Part shown: positions 39,190 through 48,208 of the stretch, piece by piece
Layout: each line of letters starts with the position of its first letter
Numbering within the stretch: position 1 is the first letter of the stretch
From: Colwellia psychrerythraea
Lineage (GTDB): Bacteria > Pseudomonadota > Gammaproteobacteria > Enterobacterales > Alteromonadaceae
NCBI RefSeq assembly: GCF_000764225.1
Contig: NZ_JQED01000055.1
Location: forward strand, 372,001 to 436,000
Direction of reading: 5' to 3'
Length of the DNA: 64,000 bases
The notes under the pieces: model-generated
The model's database searches: none
The model's input: the letters and a program-made list of their open reading frames with translations, nothing else
Told to the model about the DNA's origin: nothing
Translations under genes and position numbers: made by a program

Positions 39190-40644
39190 ATGTCATCAGC
39201 GAAAAATAAAGCCATTCTAAACCCTGCATTTCAAGATAAGCAAGAGCAACAAGTGGGTAGTGGTGTCATGTGCTCGGCGCTTATTGTTGCCGCGCCGCAT
39301 TCAGGCTCTGGTAAAACGACGGTAACAGCGGCATTAGCGCGATATCATCGTGATCAGGGGCGTAAAGTCACGGTATTTAAAGTCGGCCCTGATTTTATTG
39401 ACCCGATGATCTTACGCCAAGCCAGTGGGGAATTAGTATATCAATTAGATCTATGGCTTGTCGGTGAGCAAGGATGTCGAGCCTTGCTACATCGAGCAGC
39501 GATGGAATCAGATCTTATTCTCATTGAAGGTGTTATGGGACTCTTTGATGGCACACCTAGCAGTGCAGATTTAGCCAAGTATTTTAATATCCCTGTAATG
39601 GGCGTTATTGATGCAAAAGCGATGGCGCAAACCTTTGCTGCAGTGACTTTTGGTTTAGCCAAGTTTTGTGATGACTTGCCATTTTCAGGGGTCATTGCAA
39701 ATCGAGTAAATACCGAACGTCATGCTGAGTTACTCAGTACTAGCTTAGCAAAAGACATTCGCTTTTATGGCCGACTCCCTAAAGATGAAACCATAACATT
39801 ACCAGAGCGTCATTTAGGTTTAGTGCAAGCGAAGGAACTTAGTGATATTGATGCACAGCTTGAGAAAGCGGCCAGTCATATTGCTCATACCGGTTTAACA
39901 GAGTTACCAAACCAAGTAGAGTTTTTTGCGCAAGAGGCTGATATTAATAAAGGTGAAGGCCAAGAAAAAACTATTGACGGTGCATTGGAGGGTACGCGCA
40001 TTATCATTGTCAGAGATAATGCCTTTAGCTTTATTTATGCCGCCAATATTGCTTTTTTAAGGCAAGCTGGGGCTGAACTAATTTATTGCTCGGCGCTAAC
40101 TGATGGCCACTTACCCGAGGGCGATATTTTATATATCCCCGGGGGGTACCCTGAGCTTTATGCTGAACAACTAATGAACAATGCCACTTTTATTAGTGAT
40201 ATAAGAACATTTGCTGCTAATCAAAAGCCGATTGTCGCAGAATGTGGCGGCATGTTGTATTTACTGGAACAGCTAACTGATATGCAAGGGCAGCAGTTTT
40301 CAATGGCAGGTCTTATGCCGGGTAAAGCAATCATGCAGAAAAAACTTGCAGCTATTGGTTCACAATGGGTTTCTTTACCGTCCTTTGCTGACAATGTTGA
40401 GGAAAGCGCTGACGAAGGGGTGACGCCTGACAGCGCAGATAATATTATGCGAGGACACAGCTTTCATTATTCTTGCGCTGAAATTGATTTAGCGCCTATC
40501 AGTCAAACTACCCATCATCCTAGTGAACGTGCTGGTGAATTTGTTTATCAACATAACAATATTTTAGCTTCATACATGCACTGGTATTTCCCAAGTAATC
40601 CAAGCTTAACTTTACGTATATTTGATAAAGCCCGTTATCTGTAG
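39190..40644 (+). CDS. cbiA: Cobyrinate (hydrogenobyrinate) a,c-diamide synthase
   Basis: This enzyme amidates the a and c side chains of the corrin ring using glutamine and ATP. I chose the ATG at 39190 (484 residues) with AAAGG in front; a TTG at 39169 is also in frame. The N-terminal ATPase half has VAAPHSGSGKTTVTAALA and KVGPDFIDPMIL; LIEGVMGLFDG is the family signature. The C-terminal glutaminase has YIPGGYPELYAEQL and the nucleophile in VAECGGMLYLL. It could be CbiA (cobalt-containing substrate) or CobB (metal-free substrate); sequence alone does not decide. It sits between btuM and the CobN-like gene. Confidence 0.92.
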   Translation: MSSAKNKAILNPAFQDKQEQQVGSGVMCSALIVAAPHSGSGKTTVTAALARYHRDQGRKVTVFKVGPDFIDPMILRQASGELVYQLDLWLVGEQGCRALLHRAAMESDLILIEGVMGLFDGTPSSADLAKYFNIPVMGVIDAKAMAQTFAAVTFGLAKFCDDLPFSGVIANRVNTERHAELLSTSLAKDIRFYGRLPKDETITLPERHLGLVQAKELSDIDAQLEKAASHIAHTGLTELPNQVEFFAQEADINKGEGQEKTIDGALEGTRIIIVRDNAFSFIYAANIAFLRQAGAELIYCSALTDGHLPEGDILYIPGGYPELYAEQLMNNATFISDIRTFAANQKPIVAECGGMLYLLEQLTDMQGQQFSMAGLMPGKAIMQKKLAAIGSQWVSLPSFADNVEESADEGVTPDSADNIMRGHSFHYSCAEIDLAPISQTTHHPSERAGEFVYQHNNILASYMHWYFPSNPSLTLRIFDKARYL

Positions 40645-40704
40645 CTGATAAAGCTAATCACGGTCTCTAGCAATGAGTGCTTTTGCATTTTCTAAACATT
40701 ATGT

Positions 40705-40728
40705 GCGCTATCTTTGTAGCGCTTTTTT
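40705..40728 (+). terminator. Terminator-like hairpin abutting the cobN-like start
   Basis: GCGCTA-TCTTTG-TAGCGC followed directly by TTTTTT, and then by an ATG at 40729. The form is that of an intrinsic terminator, or a processing or attenuation site, inside the operon. Confidence 0.6.
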
Positions 40729-40740
40729 ATGAGATTTTTC

Positions 40741-43700
40741 ATGACATTTTTTCAGTTAAATAAAGTAAGCATAAGACAGCTTTTACGCTATGGCATTGCT
40801 AAAGCCTACAATGTGCTGTGCGTGTGTTTTTTATCAATTATTAGCAGCTCAGCACTCCACGCTGAAGAGATAAAAATGCTAGCTTTAGTGTCAGATCGTT
40901 CCGCCGCTAGCATGGTTACCGGCGCACATCAGTTTTTAGCGACACAAGCTGAGGCGAGTGACGCATCAGCTAACAGCAGCATTACCATTCGCAGTGTTAG
41001 TCAACTGAATCAATTAACGAACACTGAAATACAGCAATTGATTAATCAACACCAAGCGCTGGTGGTTGCTGGGGTATTTGGTGAATCAGTCGAACGTTTG
41101 TTGGCATTAAAATACCAACCTCAGCAACCGCGTTTCATGTTAAATACCGATCGACGTTTAATGGCTTTGCATCAAGACCCGCAAGGCGGAAAGGTTGCAA
41201 ATTTATCGAAAAAACAACGCCAATCGCTGATGGCTTCATTAGATAAGAGTCACTATTTAACGGCGTTAACCAAGAAACAAGCACAGTGGCCACAGTTTGC
41301 TTATTGGCTGCAAGCGCGAGCTTATTGGCAAAATAGAGGTAAAGAAAACCTGGGGCAGCTATTTACTTGGTTAGAGAAAATTACTAGGGCAAAGCCAGGT
41401 ATTAATCATGAGAAGCTGTTAAGACAAGCGGCAACTATATTACCGCTGCAACCCGTATGCTTCTACTGGCAAGAGCAACTGATCAGTATTGCTGAGTTAA
41501 CAGCTAAAATTGAAAACAAGCAAGTTACCCCTGAAGATAAAGCTAAACCATTAGTGTTTATTGTTGACCATGATACTGGCGATCAACCCGGCCAGTGGCA
41601 ACTGCATCAGCAGTTATGTCAAAGCCAATGGCAATGTGTCTCTGTACTGGCGGGTTGGGGTAAACCCAGTGAGCGAGCGATTGAAGTTATACGCAGCTTT
41701 GAATCGACACAGCCATTAGCCTTGATAGCCTTACAAGACTTTGTTATTGGCGGTGGTGAAGGCCGAGAAGCGGTAACTCAACAGTTTGAAGCACTGAATA
41801 TTCCAGTATTTAAAGGTATAAGAGTGACTGAACTCAACGCCTTAGCCTATCAACTTTCTCCTACTGGCTTACCGAGTGATAGCGTGCATTACCGCGTGGC
41901 GATGCCGGAACTACAGGGGATCTCTCAGCCACATATTTTAGCGTTAGCATCCAGTGCCAAGCTTGATACTGCGACAGGGGCAAGGTTATCCATTAGCCAA
42001 GTATTAAAGAAAGAAGTTGGACGTTTACAAGCAAGAGTCAATGCTTGGTTAGCGCTTAAAGTAAGTGATAACGCAGATAAAAAAGTGGCTATTGTTTATT
42101 ACAACCATCCGCCAGGACGACACAATATTGGTGCGGATAATTTAGATGTGCAGCAGTCGTTATGGCAAATATTGCAACAGTTAAAAGCACAAGGTTACGA
42201 TCTTGGTCCAGAGGCTGATTTTCCAAAATCTGCTGAAGCATTATTAGATTTATTACAAATGAAAGCGGTCAACTTACCGCAAGATGCAGGCGCGCTAAAT
42301 AAAATGGCGCCATTAATTAATGCGATGTCAGTCAATGAATATCAAGGCTATTTTGATAGCTTACCCAGCATTGTTAAAGCTGAAATGATTGAAGGACCAC
42401 TAGGGTATCTGCATGCAAACGTTAAGTTTTATTTACTTGAACAAGGCCAAGAAGAATTAGCACAATTACCTGCTATTGAACGTAAAGCGGTGCTAGATGC
42501 GTTACTTGAGAATATCGAAAATACGTCAGTGGATTTGCACCATGCATTAGATGGCATCAGACATAAAGGACGTGCACGTGCGTTAGATTTATTGGCACAA
42601 TTGACCGAAGTTTATCGTGAATTAATTGCCCTGACACGCGAGAACAGTGCTGTATCAACAGAGCAATGGCAAGCGGCCGATGCATTCAAAACAGCGCTCA
42701 TTGCCATGCAAATTGAAGGCATTCGCGGTTGGGGTAAAGTACCGGGTAAAACTATGGTATGGAATAATGAAATTTTGTTACCGGGAGTGCAATTTGGCAA
42801 TGTCTTTTTAGGCCCTCAGCCTCCAAGAGGATGGGAACTGAATAAAGAGTTATTACATGCCAATATGACGTTTCCACCACCGCATCAATATTTAGCCTTT
42901 TATTATCACTTACGTGCAGTCTTTCAGGCCAATGCCATTGTGCATTTAGGTCGACACTCTACTTATGAGTTCTTGCCTAAACGTGCCGTTGGTTTATCTG
43001 CAAGCGATTACCCATCACTGATTATTGACAGTATTCCCAGTATTTATCCTTACATTGTTGATGGCGTAGGAGAGGGGATTCAAGCCAAACGTCGCGGTAT
43101 TGCGGTTATGTTAGATCACTTAACGCCGCCGCTGGCGACTACTGAGTTATACGATGGCTTACTACAACTGCGTCAGCTTATTGAAAGTGCTGAGGCCGCC
43201 TCAAATCAAGATACCAAGAAAAAAGCCATTAAAGCACTGCGTCATAAAATTAAAGTATTGAATTTAACGGATGAACTTGTCGCAAGCATGGATGAAGAGC
43301 TACAAGTACGGGGTATTGGTTTTGGCGAAGTTGATGATGACTTTTTACTGCACGAAGTGGGACATTACCTCACTAAACTGCAAGAAGATTTTATGCCCTT
43401 AGGCTTGCATGTTTATGGTAAAAATTGGCAGCAAGATGCTGTTGATACCATGATGAATTCGATTGAAAAAGGTGAGTTAGATTTAAGTGATACTCAGCGA
43501 GATGCAATTAAAAGAAATTTGATTAAATCACCAAAAAGCGAAATGTCAGCTTTTCTAAATGCCTTAAATGGTGGTTTTGTCGCGCCAGGCAAAGGTAATG
43601 ATCCGATAAGAACACCGGATGCGTTGCCAACAGGACGTAATTTTTATGCCCTTGATGGCAGCTTGATCCCATCACAACTTGGTTTTAGTACTGGGCAACA

Positions 43701-45321
43701 ACTCGCCAGTAAGGCTCGACAAGAAAACTCAGTTATTGATAAAAGCCATAAAGAAGCTGTTATTTTGTGGGCATCCGATGCTGTGCGTGATGAAGGCGCT
43801 ATGATTGCTTTTGGTATGGACATGTTGGGCGTGAAACCGGTGTGGAATCGTCGCGGCATTTTGAAGTCTCTACAACTTGTTCCGCTCAATGATACGCGGA
43901 CTGAACGACGTGATATTGTTTTTACCACTTCGGGCCTATTCAGAGATTTATATGCTCAGCAATTAGCTTGGCTTGACCGTTCTGTGCTACTGGCACTGGC
44001 CGCGAGTAAAAAAGTAATTGAGCGTGATCATCCCGCATTAATCAGTGCATTAAAGGCTGCGCTGCAGCCTGTTGAACATATGCTTGAACAGCAAAAGCAC
44101 GATTTTAATGAAAGTCTATCGAGTAATATGGTTGCCAGTAATTGGCTGCGTGAAGCGCAAGCTTTATTACGCTCAAATGGGAATATCAGTGCTGAGTTAT
44201 TGGGGCGTCAGGCAAGTTATCGTATTTTTGGTACTGCCCCAGGCGCTTATGGCGCTGGTATTAACCGTTTAGCTGAACGTTCTGGTGCTTGGCAAGAGCG
44301 CAAACAATTAGGTGAAGCGTATATTAAACGTATGAGTCATGCCTATGGTGTGCCTAGCGTTAGTGGCGAAATGGGCAGAAATGTTCAAGCTTTATTTCGC
44401 CAACAGTTAGCACATGTTAATAACACCTATTTAGGTCGAGCGAGTAACCTTTATGGCTTAATTGATAATAACGATGCTTATGATTATTTGGGTGGTTTAA
44501 ATCTCGCGATAGAAACCATTGCTGGCGAGCAACCCGAAAGCTTTGTTATTTCTCACGCCAATACTAAAAAATTGTCAATAGAGCCGTTGCAAAGCGCTTT
44601 ATTGTCAGAATTACGCGGGCGTTTTCTTAATCGACAGTGGATACAGCCGTTAATGAAACAAGGCTACGCTGGCGCGAGAACAATGGGCAGCGAATTTATT
44701 GAAAACCTGTGGGGATGGCAGGCCACTAGCCCAGAAATTATTCGTTCATGGGTATGGCAAGATTTAAAAGCTATTTATATCGATGACAGCCTAGAAATAG
44801 GCTTGGATGAGTTTTTGCAGCAAAAACATAATGTCCATGTGCAAAGCAACATTTTGGCGATAATGCTGGTTGCTATTGAAAAAGGTTTTTGGCAGGCAGA
44901 CCAACAAACTCAGACGGAACTTGCAGAAAAATTTGCTAAAAATATTGTTGAACATGGTATTCCTGGTAGCGGGCATACTCATGCTAATCACCCACTTTAT
45001 GAGTTTATTAAACCGCTGTTATCTGCGCCATTAAACGCTCAACTGGCAGCAGTATTAGCGGCGGCGAATCATACCCCAGCAGGGGATGTTGGCTCTGGTG
45101 TGCAACATATTCAAGAAATAAGCACTGAGGTAGCACAGCAAAATGACAATGCTTTAAAAGATGCTGCACAGGAAAGTTTACCAGAAGATGCGACAGAAAC
45201 TTCGGATGAAACCTCTATGAAATCAGACTACTTATTTCTGGGATTAGTTTTTGTCATCTTACTTTTAATATTAGCGGGATATCTTCGTTCTCGTCGTCAG
45301 TTAGCTACCTTGGAGCATTAA
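40741..45321 (+). CDS. cobN: CobN-like chelatase subunit, predicted exported and membrane-anchored
   Basis: A CobN/ChlH/BchH-family protein of 1526 residues from the ATG at 40741 (GAG eight bases upstream); an ATG at 40729 adds four residues but follows a T-run. Family motifs seen: NHPPGRHNIGADNLDV, then HLGRHSTYEFLPKRAVGL with EGIQAKRRGIAVMLDHLTPP, and TGRNFYALDGSLIPS. Unlike cytoplasmic CobN, it starts with a basic region and hydrophobic VLCVCFLSIISSSALHAEE, which reads as a signal peptide, and ends with YLFLGLVFVILLLILAGYLRSRR, a membrane anchor with a basic tail. The catalytic body should be periplasmic. No CobS or CobT is near; TolQ-like and DUF2149-like genes follow, as in HmuS modules. 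It may act as a chelatase or dechelatase; the substrate is unknown. Confidence 0.85.
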   Translation: MTFFQLNKVSIRQLLRYGIAKAYNVLCVCFLSIISSSALHAEEIKMLALVSDRSAASMVTGAHQFLATQAEASDASANSSITIRSVSQLNQLTNTEIQQLINQHQALVVAGVFGESVERLLALKYQPQQPRFMLNTDRRLMALHQDPQGGKVANLSKKQRQSLMASLDKSHYLTALTKKQAQWPQFAYWLQARAYWQNRGKENLGQLFTWLEKITRAKPGINHEKLLRQAATILPLQPVCFYWQEQLISIAELTAKIENKQVTPEDKAKPLVFIVDHDTGDQPGQWQLHQQLCQSQWQCVSVLAGWGKPSERAIEVIRSFESTQPLALIALQDFVIGGGEGREAVTQQFEALNIPVFKGIRVTELNALAYQLSPTGLPSDSVHYRVAMPELQGISQPHILALASSAKLDTATGARLSISQVLKKEVGRLQARVNAWLALKVSDNADKKVAIVYYNHPPGRHNIGADNLDVQQSLWQILQQLKAQGYDLGPEADFPKSAEALLDLLQMKAVNLPQDAGALNKMAPLINAMSVNEYQGYFDSLPSIVKAEMIEGPLGYLHANVKFYLLEQGQEELAQLPAIERKAVLDALLENIENTSVDLHHALDGIRHKGRARALDLLAQLTEVYRELIALTRENSAVSTEQWQAADAFKTALIAMQIEGIRGWGKVPGKTMVWNNEILLPGVQFGNVFLGPQPPRGWELNKELLHANMTFPPPHQYLAFYYHLRAVFQANAIVHLGRHSTYEFLPKRAVGLSASDYPSLIIDSIPSIYPYIVDGVGEGIQAKRRGIAVMLDHLTPPLATTELYDGLLQLRQLIESAEAASNQDTKKKAIKALRHKIKVLNLTDELVASMDEELQVRGIGFGEVDDDFLLHEVGHYLTKLQEDFMPLGLHVYGKNWQQDAVDTMMNSIEKGELDLSDTQRDAIKRNLIKSPKSEMSAFLNALNGGFVAPGKGNDPIRTPDALPTGRNFYALDGSLIPSQLGFSTGQQLASKARQENSVIDKSHKEAVILWASDAVRDEGAMIAFGMDMLGVKPVWNRRGILKSLQLVPLNDTRTERRDIVFTTSGLFRDLYAQQLAWLDRSVLLALAASKKVIERDHPALISALKAALQPVEHMLEQQKHDFNESLSSNMVASNWLREAQALLRSNGNISAELLGRQASYRIFGTAPGAYGAGINRLAERSGAWQERKQLGEAYIKRMSHAYGVPSVSGEMGRNVQALFRQQLAHVNNTYLGRASNLYGLIDNNDAYDYLGGLNLAIETIAGEQPESFVISHANTKKLSIEPLQSALLSELRGRFLNRQWIQPLMKQGYAGARTMGSEFIENLWGWQATSPEIIRSWVWQDLKAIYIDDSLEIGLDEFLQQKHNVHVQSNILAIMLVAIEKGFWQADQQTQTELAEKFAKNIVEHGIPGSGHTHANHPLYEFIKPLLSAPLNAQLAAVLAAANHTPAGDVGSGVQHIQEISTEVAQQNDNALKDAAQESLPEDATETSDETSMKSDYLFLGLVFVILLLILAGYLRSRRQLATLEH

Positions 45322-45322
45322 T

Positions 45323-45829
45323 ATGTTGTATGGATTTTCATTAGAGTTAATGCATTTAATTACCTCATGGTTATTACAGCCTGTGGTGTGGGGATTATTA
45401 TTTTTTACTGCCTTAGCCATTTATGAGTTAGGTATTGCTGTGGGAGAGCGATTTTCTGTTATCCCAGCATTAGTTAAGGCGAAGTTAAGGCGAGAGCTAA
45501 TTGAGCAAGGAAAGAAACGTATAGAGCGAGCTGATTTCATTACGCGTATCGCGCCAATGTTAGGTTTAATGGGGACTTTAATTCCTTTAGGGCCAGGATT
45601 GTCAGCTTTAGGCACAGGAGATATAAGTATATTGACCACGGCGATGACAGTGGCCTTTGATACCACCATTATTGGTTTACTTGCCGGTGTTATCGGTTTT
45701 ATTTTAGGGCGAATTCGCAGGCGTTGGTACGATAATGCCATGCAGCGTTTAGAGGATGAAGGGGACGGTTTTTTGTCGGTTGCCCAGCACGAGCCAAGTA
45801 GTCAAACTGTTTTAGCTAAGAGCGCTTAG
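45323..45829 (+). CDS. MotA/TolQ/ExbB-like proton channel protein
   Basis: A 168-residue membrane protein starting one base after the cobN-like stop. It has three hydrophobic segments and the central signature RIAPMLGLMGTLIPLGPGLSALGTGD of the MotA/TolQ/ExbB family, followed by AMTVAFDTTIIGLLAGVIGFIL. Such proteins form proton channels that power work across the envelope. It is shorter than ExbB, has no ExbD next to it, and pairs instead with the DUF2149-like protein. Its tight linkage to the exported CobN-like protein suggests it energises that protein. Confidence 0.85.
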   Translation: MLYGFSLELMHLITSWLLQPVVWGLLFFTALAIYELGIAVGERFSVIPALVKAKLRRELIEQGKKRIERADFITRIAPMLGLMGTLIPLGPGLSALGTGDISILTTAMTVAFDTTIIGLLAGVIGFILGRIRRRWYDNAMQRLEDEGDGFLSVAQHEPSSQTVLAKSA

Positions 45830-45873
45830 AGCTATATTACCGCGAATGAAAATTTTTATGAAAGGGTCACGAG

Positions 45874-46260
45874 ATGAGTAATGCATGGCGTAGCAGCCAG
45901 TTCGATAGTCAAGAGCAAGAGCCTTTAGGTCCGCTGGCAAACTTAATTGATATTATGCTGGTTTTTTGCTGTGGCTTGATTGCAGCACTTGTCGCGTTGA
46001 GTCCAGAGTTAGAACAACACTTTCAAGTCAAGCAGCAATCTGCAACTAAGAAAGAGTCTTCAGTAAGTAAAGAGCCTTTAGCAAATAAAGAGTCGTCGAC
46101 AAGAATTCAGCCAGTAGATTCGGTAGGTAAAGAGCTAACCTCAACGCCAGAAGCATTGAAAAACAGACTTCAGAGCCAAGAAGGTTATCAGTCTATGGGG
46201 CAAGTATATCGCGACCCTGAAACGGGTAAATTAATTCTAATCAGCAATGAAAAATCATAA
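45874..46260 (+). CDS. DUF2149-like small membrane protein
   Basis: A 128-residue protein with one hydrophobic segment, LANLIDIMLVFCCGLIAALVAL, near the N-terminus, a Ser/Lys/Glu-rich linker, and the C-terminal GQVYRDPETGKLILIS. These ends match what I recall of the DUF2149 family, which takes an ExbD-like place beside TolQ-like and CobN-like proteins. The polar part should be periplasmic. It lies 44 bases after the TolQ-like gene and 61 bases before the adenosyltransferase. The function is unknown; a force-transmitting partner is an inference from position. Confidence 0.75.
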   Translation: MSNAWRSSQFDSQEQEPLGPLANLIDIMLVFCCGLIAALVALSPELEQHFQVKQQSATKKESSVSKEPLANKESSTRIQPVDSVGKELTSTPEALKNRLQSQEGYQSMGQVYRDPETGKLILISNEKS

Positions 46261-46321
46261 AAACAAATATAACCACAGTGAATCTTCAAAGGGTTATGAA
46301 TAAATAGAAAGTGAGCAAGTA

Positions 46322-46963
46322 ATGAATGAAAGTCATAAAGGTAGTGAAACTGAGAGCCAAGAAGCATTAACAAAAGAGCAAAAACACATTGAACGACAAA
46401 AGAAGATAAAAGCGAGTGTTGATCAACGAGTTGCGCAAGCGACAGAAGAGCGTGGTGTTTTTGTAGTGATAACAGGTAACGGTAAAGGTAAAAGTACCTC
46501 GGGTTTTGGTACGGTATTACGTGCTATTGGCCATGGGCAAAAAGCAGGTGTGGTGCAATTTATTAAAGGCACTAAGTGGGAATGCGGCGAAATGAATATC
46601 TTAAAGCAATTTGATGTTCAGCACTATGTGATGGGCACAGGCTTTACTTGGGAAACACAAAACACTGAAACAGATACCATCGCAGCTAAAGCCGCATGGC
46701 AAAAAAGTAAAGAAATGCTCAGAGATGAAAATCTTGATATTGTTTTACTCGATGAGATGACTTACATGGTTAAGTACGGTTATATCGAATTAGATGATAT
46801 TATTGACGCGCTAAATAATAGGCCTAAAATGCAGCATGTATTAATTACTGGGCGTGCTTGTCATCGTCGGTTGGTAGAGCTGGCCGATACGGTTTCTGAA
46901 GTACAACCAATAAAGCATGCATTTAAAGCTGGGGTTAAGGCGCAAAAGGGACTTGATTGGTAA
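46322..46963 (+). CDS. cobO: Cob(I)yrinic acid a,c-diamide adenosyltransferase, copy 1
   Basis: BtuR/CobO-type enzyme that adds the adenosyl group to Co(I) corrinoids using ATP. It is 213 residues. The P-loop is ITGNGKGKSTSGFGT, then VQFIKGTKWECGE, GTGFTW, LLDEMTYMVKYGY and LITGRACHRRL. The N-terminal 35 residues are charged and longer than in copy 2 (60291). It is the last gene of the riboswitch-led btuM unit; a hairpin follows. It is clearly paralogous to copy 2. Confidence 0.94.
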   Translation: MNESHKGSETESQEALTKEQKHIERQKKIKASVDQRVAQATEERGVFVVITGNGKGKSTSGFGTVLRAIGHGQKAGVVQFIKGTKWECGEMNILKQFDVQHYVMGTGFTWETQNTETDTIAAKAAWQKSKEMLRDENLDIVLLDEMTYMVKYGYIELDDIIDALNNRPKMQHVLITGRACHRRLVELADTVSEVQPIKHAFKAGVKAQKGLDW

Positions 46964-47034
46964 TCAGTCGTTATACGGAAATGTTTATCGTAAGTTACCA
47001 GTCCCTTATTCCGATCTTTATGTTTAGCTATGTT

Positions 47035-47080
47035 AATACCAATGTGATCAATGATTTAAGCATATTGGTATTATTTTAAT
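47035..47080 (+). terminator. Possible terminator after the btuM-cobO unit
   Basis: AATACCAAT and ATTGGTATT lie 20 bases apart, followed by ATTTTAATTTTT. The stem is AT-rich and the loop long, so this is weak as a terminator and may be a repeat palindrome. Confidence 0.4.
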
Positions 47081-47105
47081 TTTTAATCAAATAGTAGAAT
47101 GAGTT

Positions 47106-47720
47106 ATGGCTTTAGAATTGTGGTTATCGTTAGTAGTTATCTGTGTATTAGGGGCTTTATCTCCCGGTCCATCATTGGCATTAGTCGTGCGTAATACTAT
47201 GTTGGGCGGCCATAAGCCGGGTTTAGCTACCGCCATTAGCCATGGTTTTGGCGTCGGTTTGTATGCGGCTATTGCGGTAACTGGCATTGGCCTTGTTATT
47301 GTGCAATCACCGCTAGTTTTTCAAGTTATTCAGTATACAGGTGCCGCCTTTTTACTGTATTTAGCGTTCAATGCGCTAAAAAGTCATGGCAGTAATATTG
47401 ACCTTGAGGTTGAGCAAGGTCCAAATGATAAACGTATAAATGGCTGGCGAGACGGATTTTTATTAGCATTTTTAAACCCTAAGTTAGCGATATTCTTTTT
47501 AGCCTTATTCAGTCAATTTGTTGATGTTAATGCCAGCTTAACCCATAAATTAATTATGATTTTTACCGTTGGCGGCCTTGATACGCTATGGTATTGCCTC
47601 GTGGTCTTTGGCTTAACTAGGGGGCCGGTGTTGGCAAAGTTGAAAGCCAATAGTCATATTATTGATAAAGTAACTGGCGTGGTTTTACTGTTACTTGCCG
47701 TGCGTGTGGTGATTAATTAG
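47106..47720 (+). CDS. LysE/RhtB-family amino acid exporter
   Basis: A 204-residue inner-membrane protein with about six membrane segments. The N-terminal signature GALSPGPSLALVVRNTMLGG and the following GLATAISHGFGVGLYAA are typical of the LysE/RhtB superfamily, whose members export amino acids or derivatives. Family and length fit RhtB-like proteins; the substrate cannot be named. It is monocistronic and lies 143 bases after cobO. Confidence 0.88.
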   Translation: MALELWLSLVVICVLGALSPGPSLALVVRNTMLGGHKPGLATAISHGFGVGLYAAIAVTGIGLVIVQSPLVFQVIQYTGAAFLLYLAFNALKSHGSNIDLEVEQGPNDKRINGWRDGFLLAFLNPKLAIFFLALFSQFVDVNASLTHKLIMIFTVGGLDTLWYCLVVFGLTRGPVLAKLKANSHIIDKVTGVVLLLLAVRVVIN

Positions 47721-48158
47721 GTAAGAGAGTAGCTCTTTATTTTCTTAAACAGTAATCAATTGAAAGCTATAGTGGGTGAAGCACCGAAATATCCACCGCT
47801 CACTTTATCGTCGCTATGCTCTTTTAGCATGCATAGCACATCAGAAAGTACGACTTCTTTGTGCGCTGACGTTAACTACTAGCTGTTCTTTAAGTCAACT
47901 GATAGCCATAAGCCGACATTAACTTTTTAGTTACTGACGGCAGAACAGGTCTAAGCTACTACAACTAATTTAATTTATTTGTACTCTAAAATTCATTCTA
48001 TATTGAACATACTATTATTTTCCTTATTTCAAATAGCGGACATTAGAATCATCTTGGATGTACGAAGTTAGAGTAAAAAGTCTAAGGTGGTTTCGCCCCC
48101 AAAGCGCTCTAGATAGTTGGGTTTTCGACTGGCTGCTTCAATGCATAAGCTGACCTTG
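47721..48158. other. Intergenic region without a recognisable gene
   Basis: About 440 bases between lysE and the dehalogenase terminator. I see no open frame with a ribosome site and no RNA motif. Short inverted repeats occur, such as AGCATGCATAGC near 47828. It could hold decayed sequence, but I cannot identify it. Confidence 0.4.
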
Positions 48159-48190
48159 AAAAAAGCGGGGAGTAGTCATAACTACCCCCT
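48159..48190 (-). terminator. Intrinsic terminator after the dehalogenase gene
   Basis: On the minus strand GGGGGTAGT-TATG-ACTACTCCCC followed by GCTTTTTT. It closes the haloalkane dehalogenase transcript. Confidence 0.88.
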
Positions 48191-48208
48191 TATTAATTCA
48201 ATCTAGTA

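Noticed and set aside
44072-44272. Frames on other strands inside cobN, hscA, secD and other large genes
   Set aside because: They lack ribosome sites and are fully overlapped by well-identified genes.
40741-45321. Reading the CobN-like gene as an ordinary cobaltochelatase subunit
   Set aside because: The export signal, C-terminal anchor and lack of CobS/CobT do not fit the cytoplasmic complex, though the family is right.
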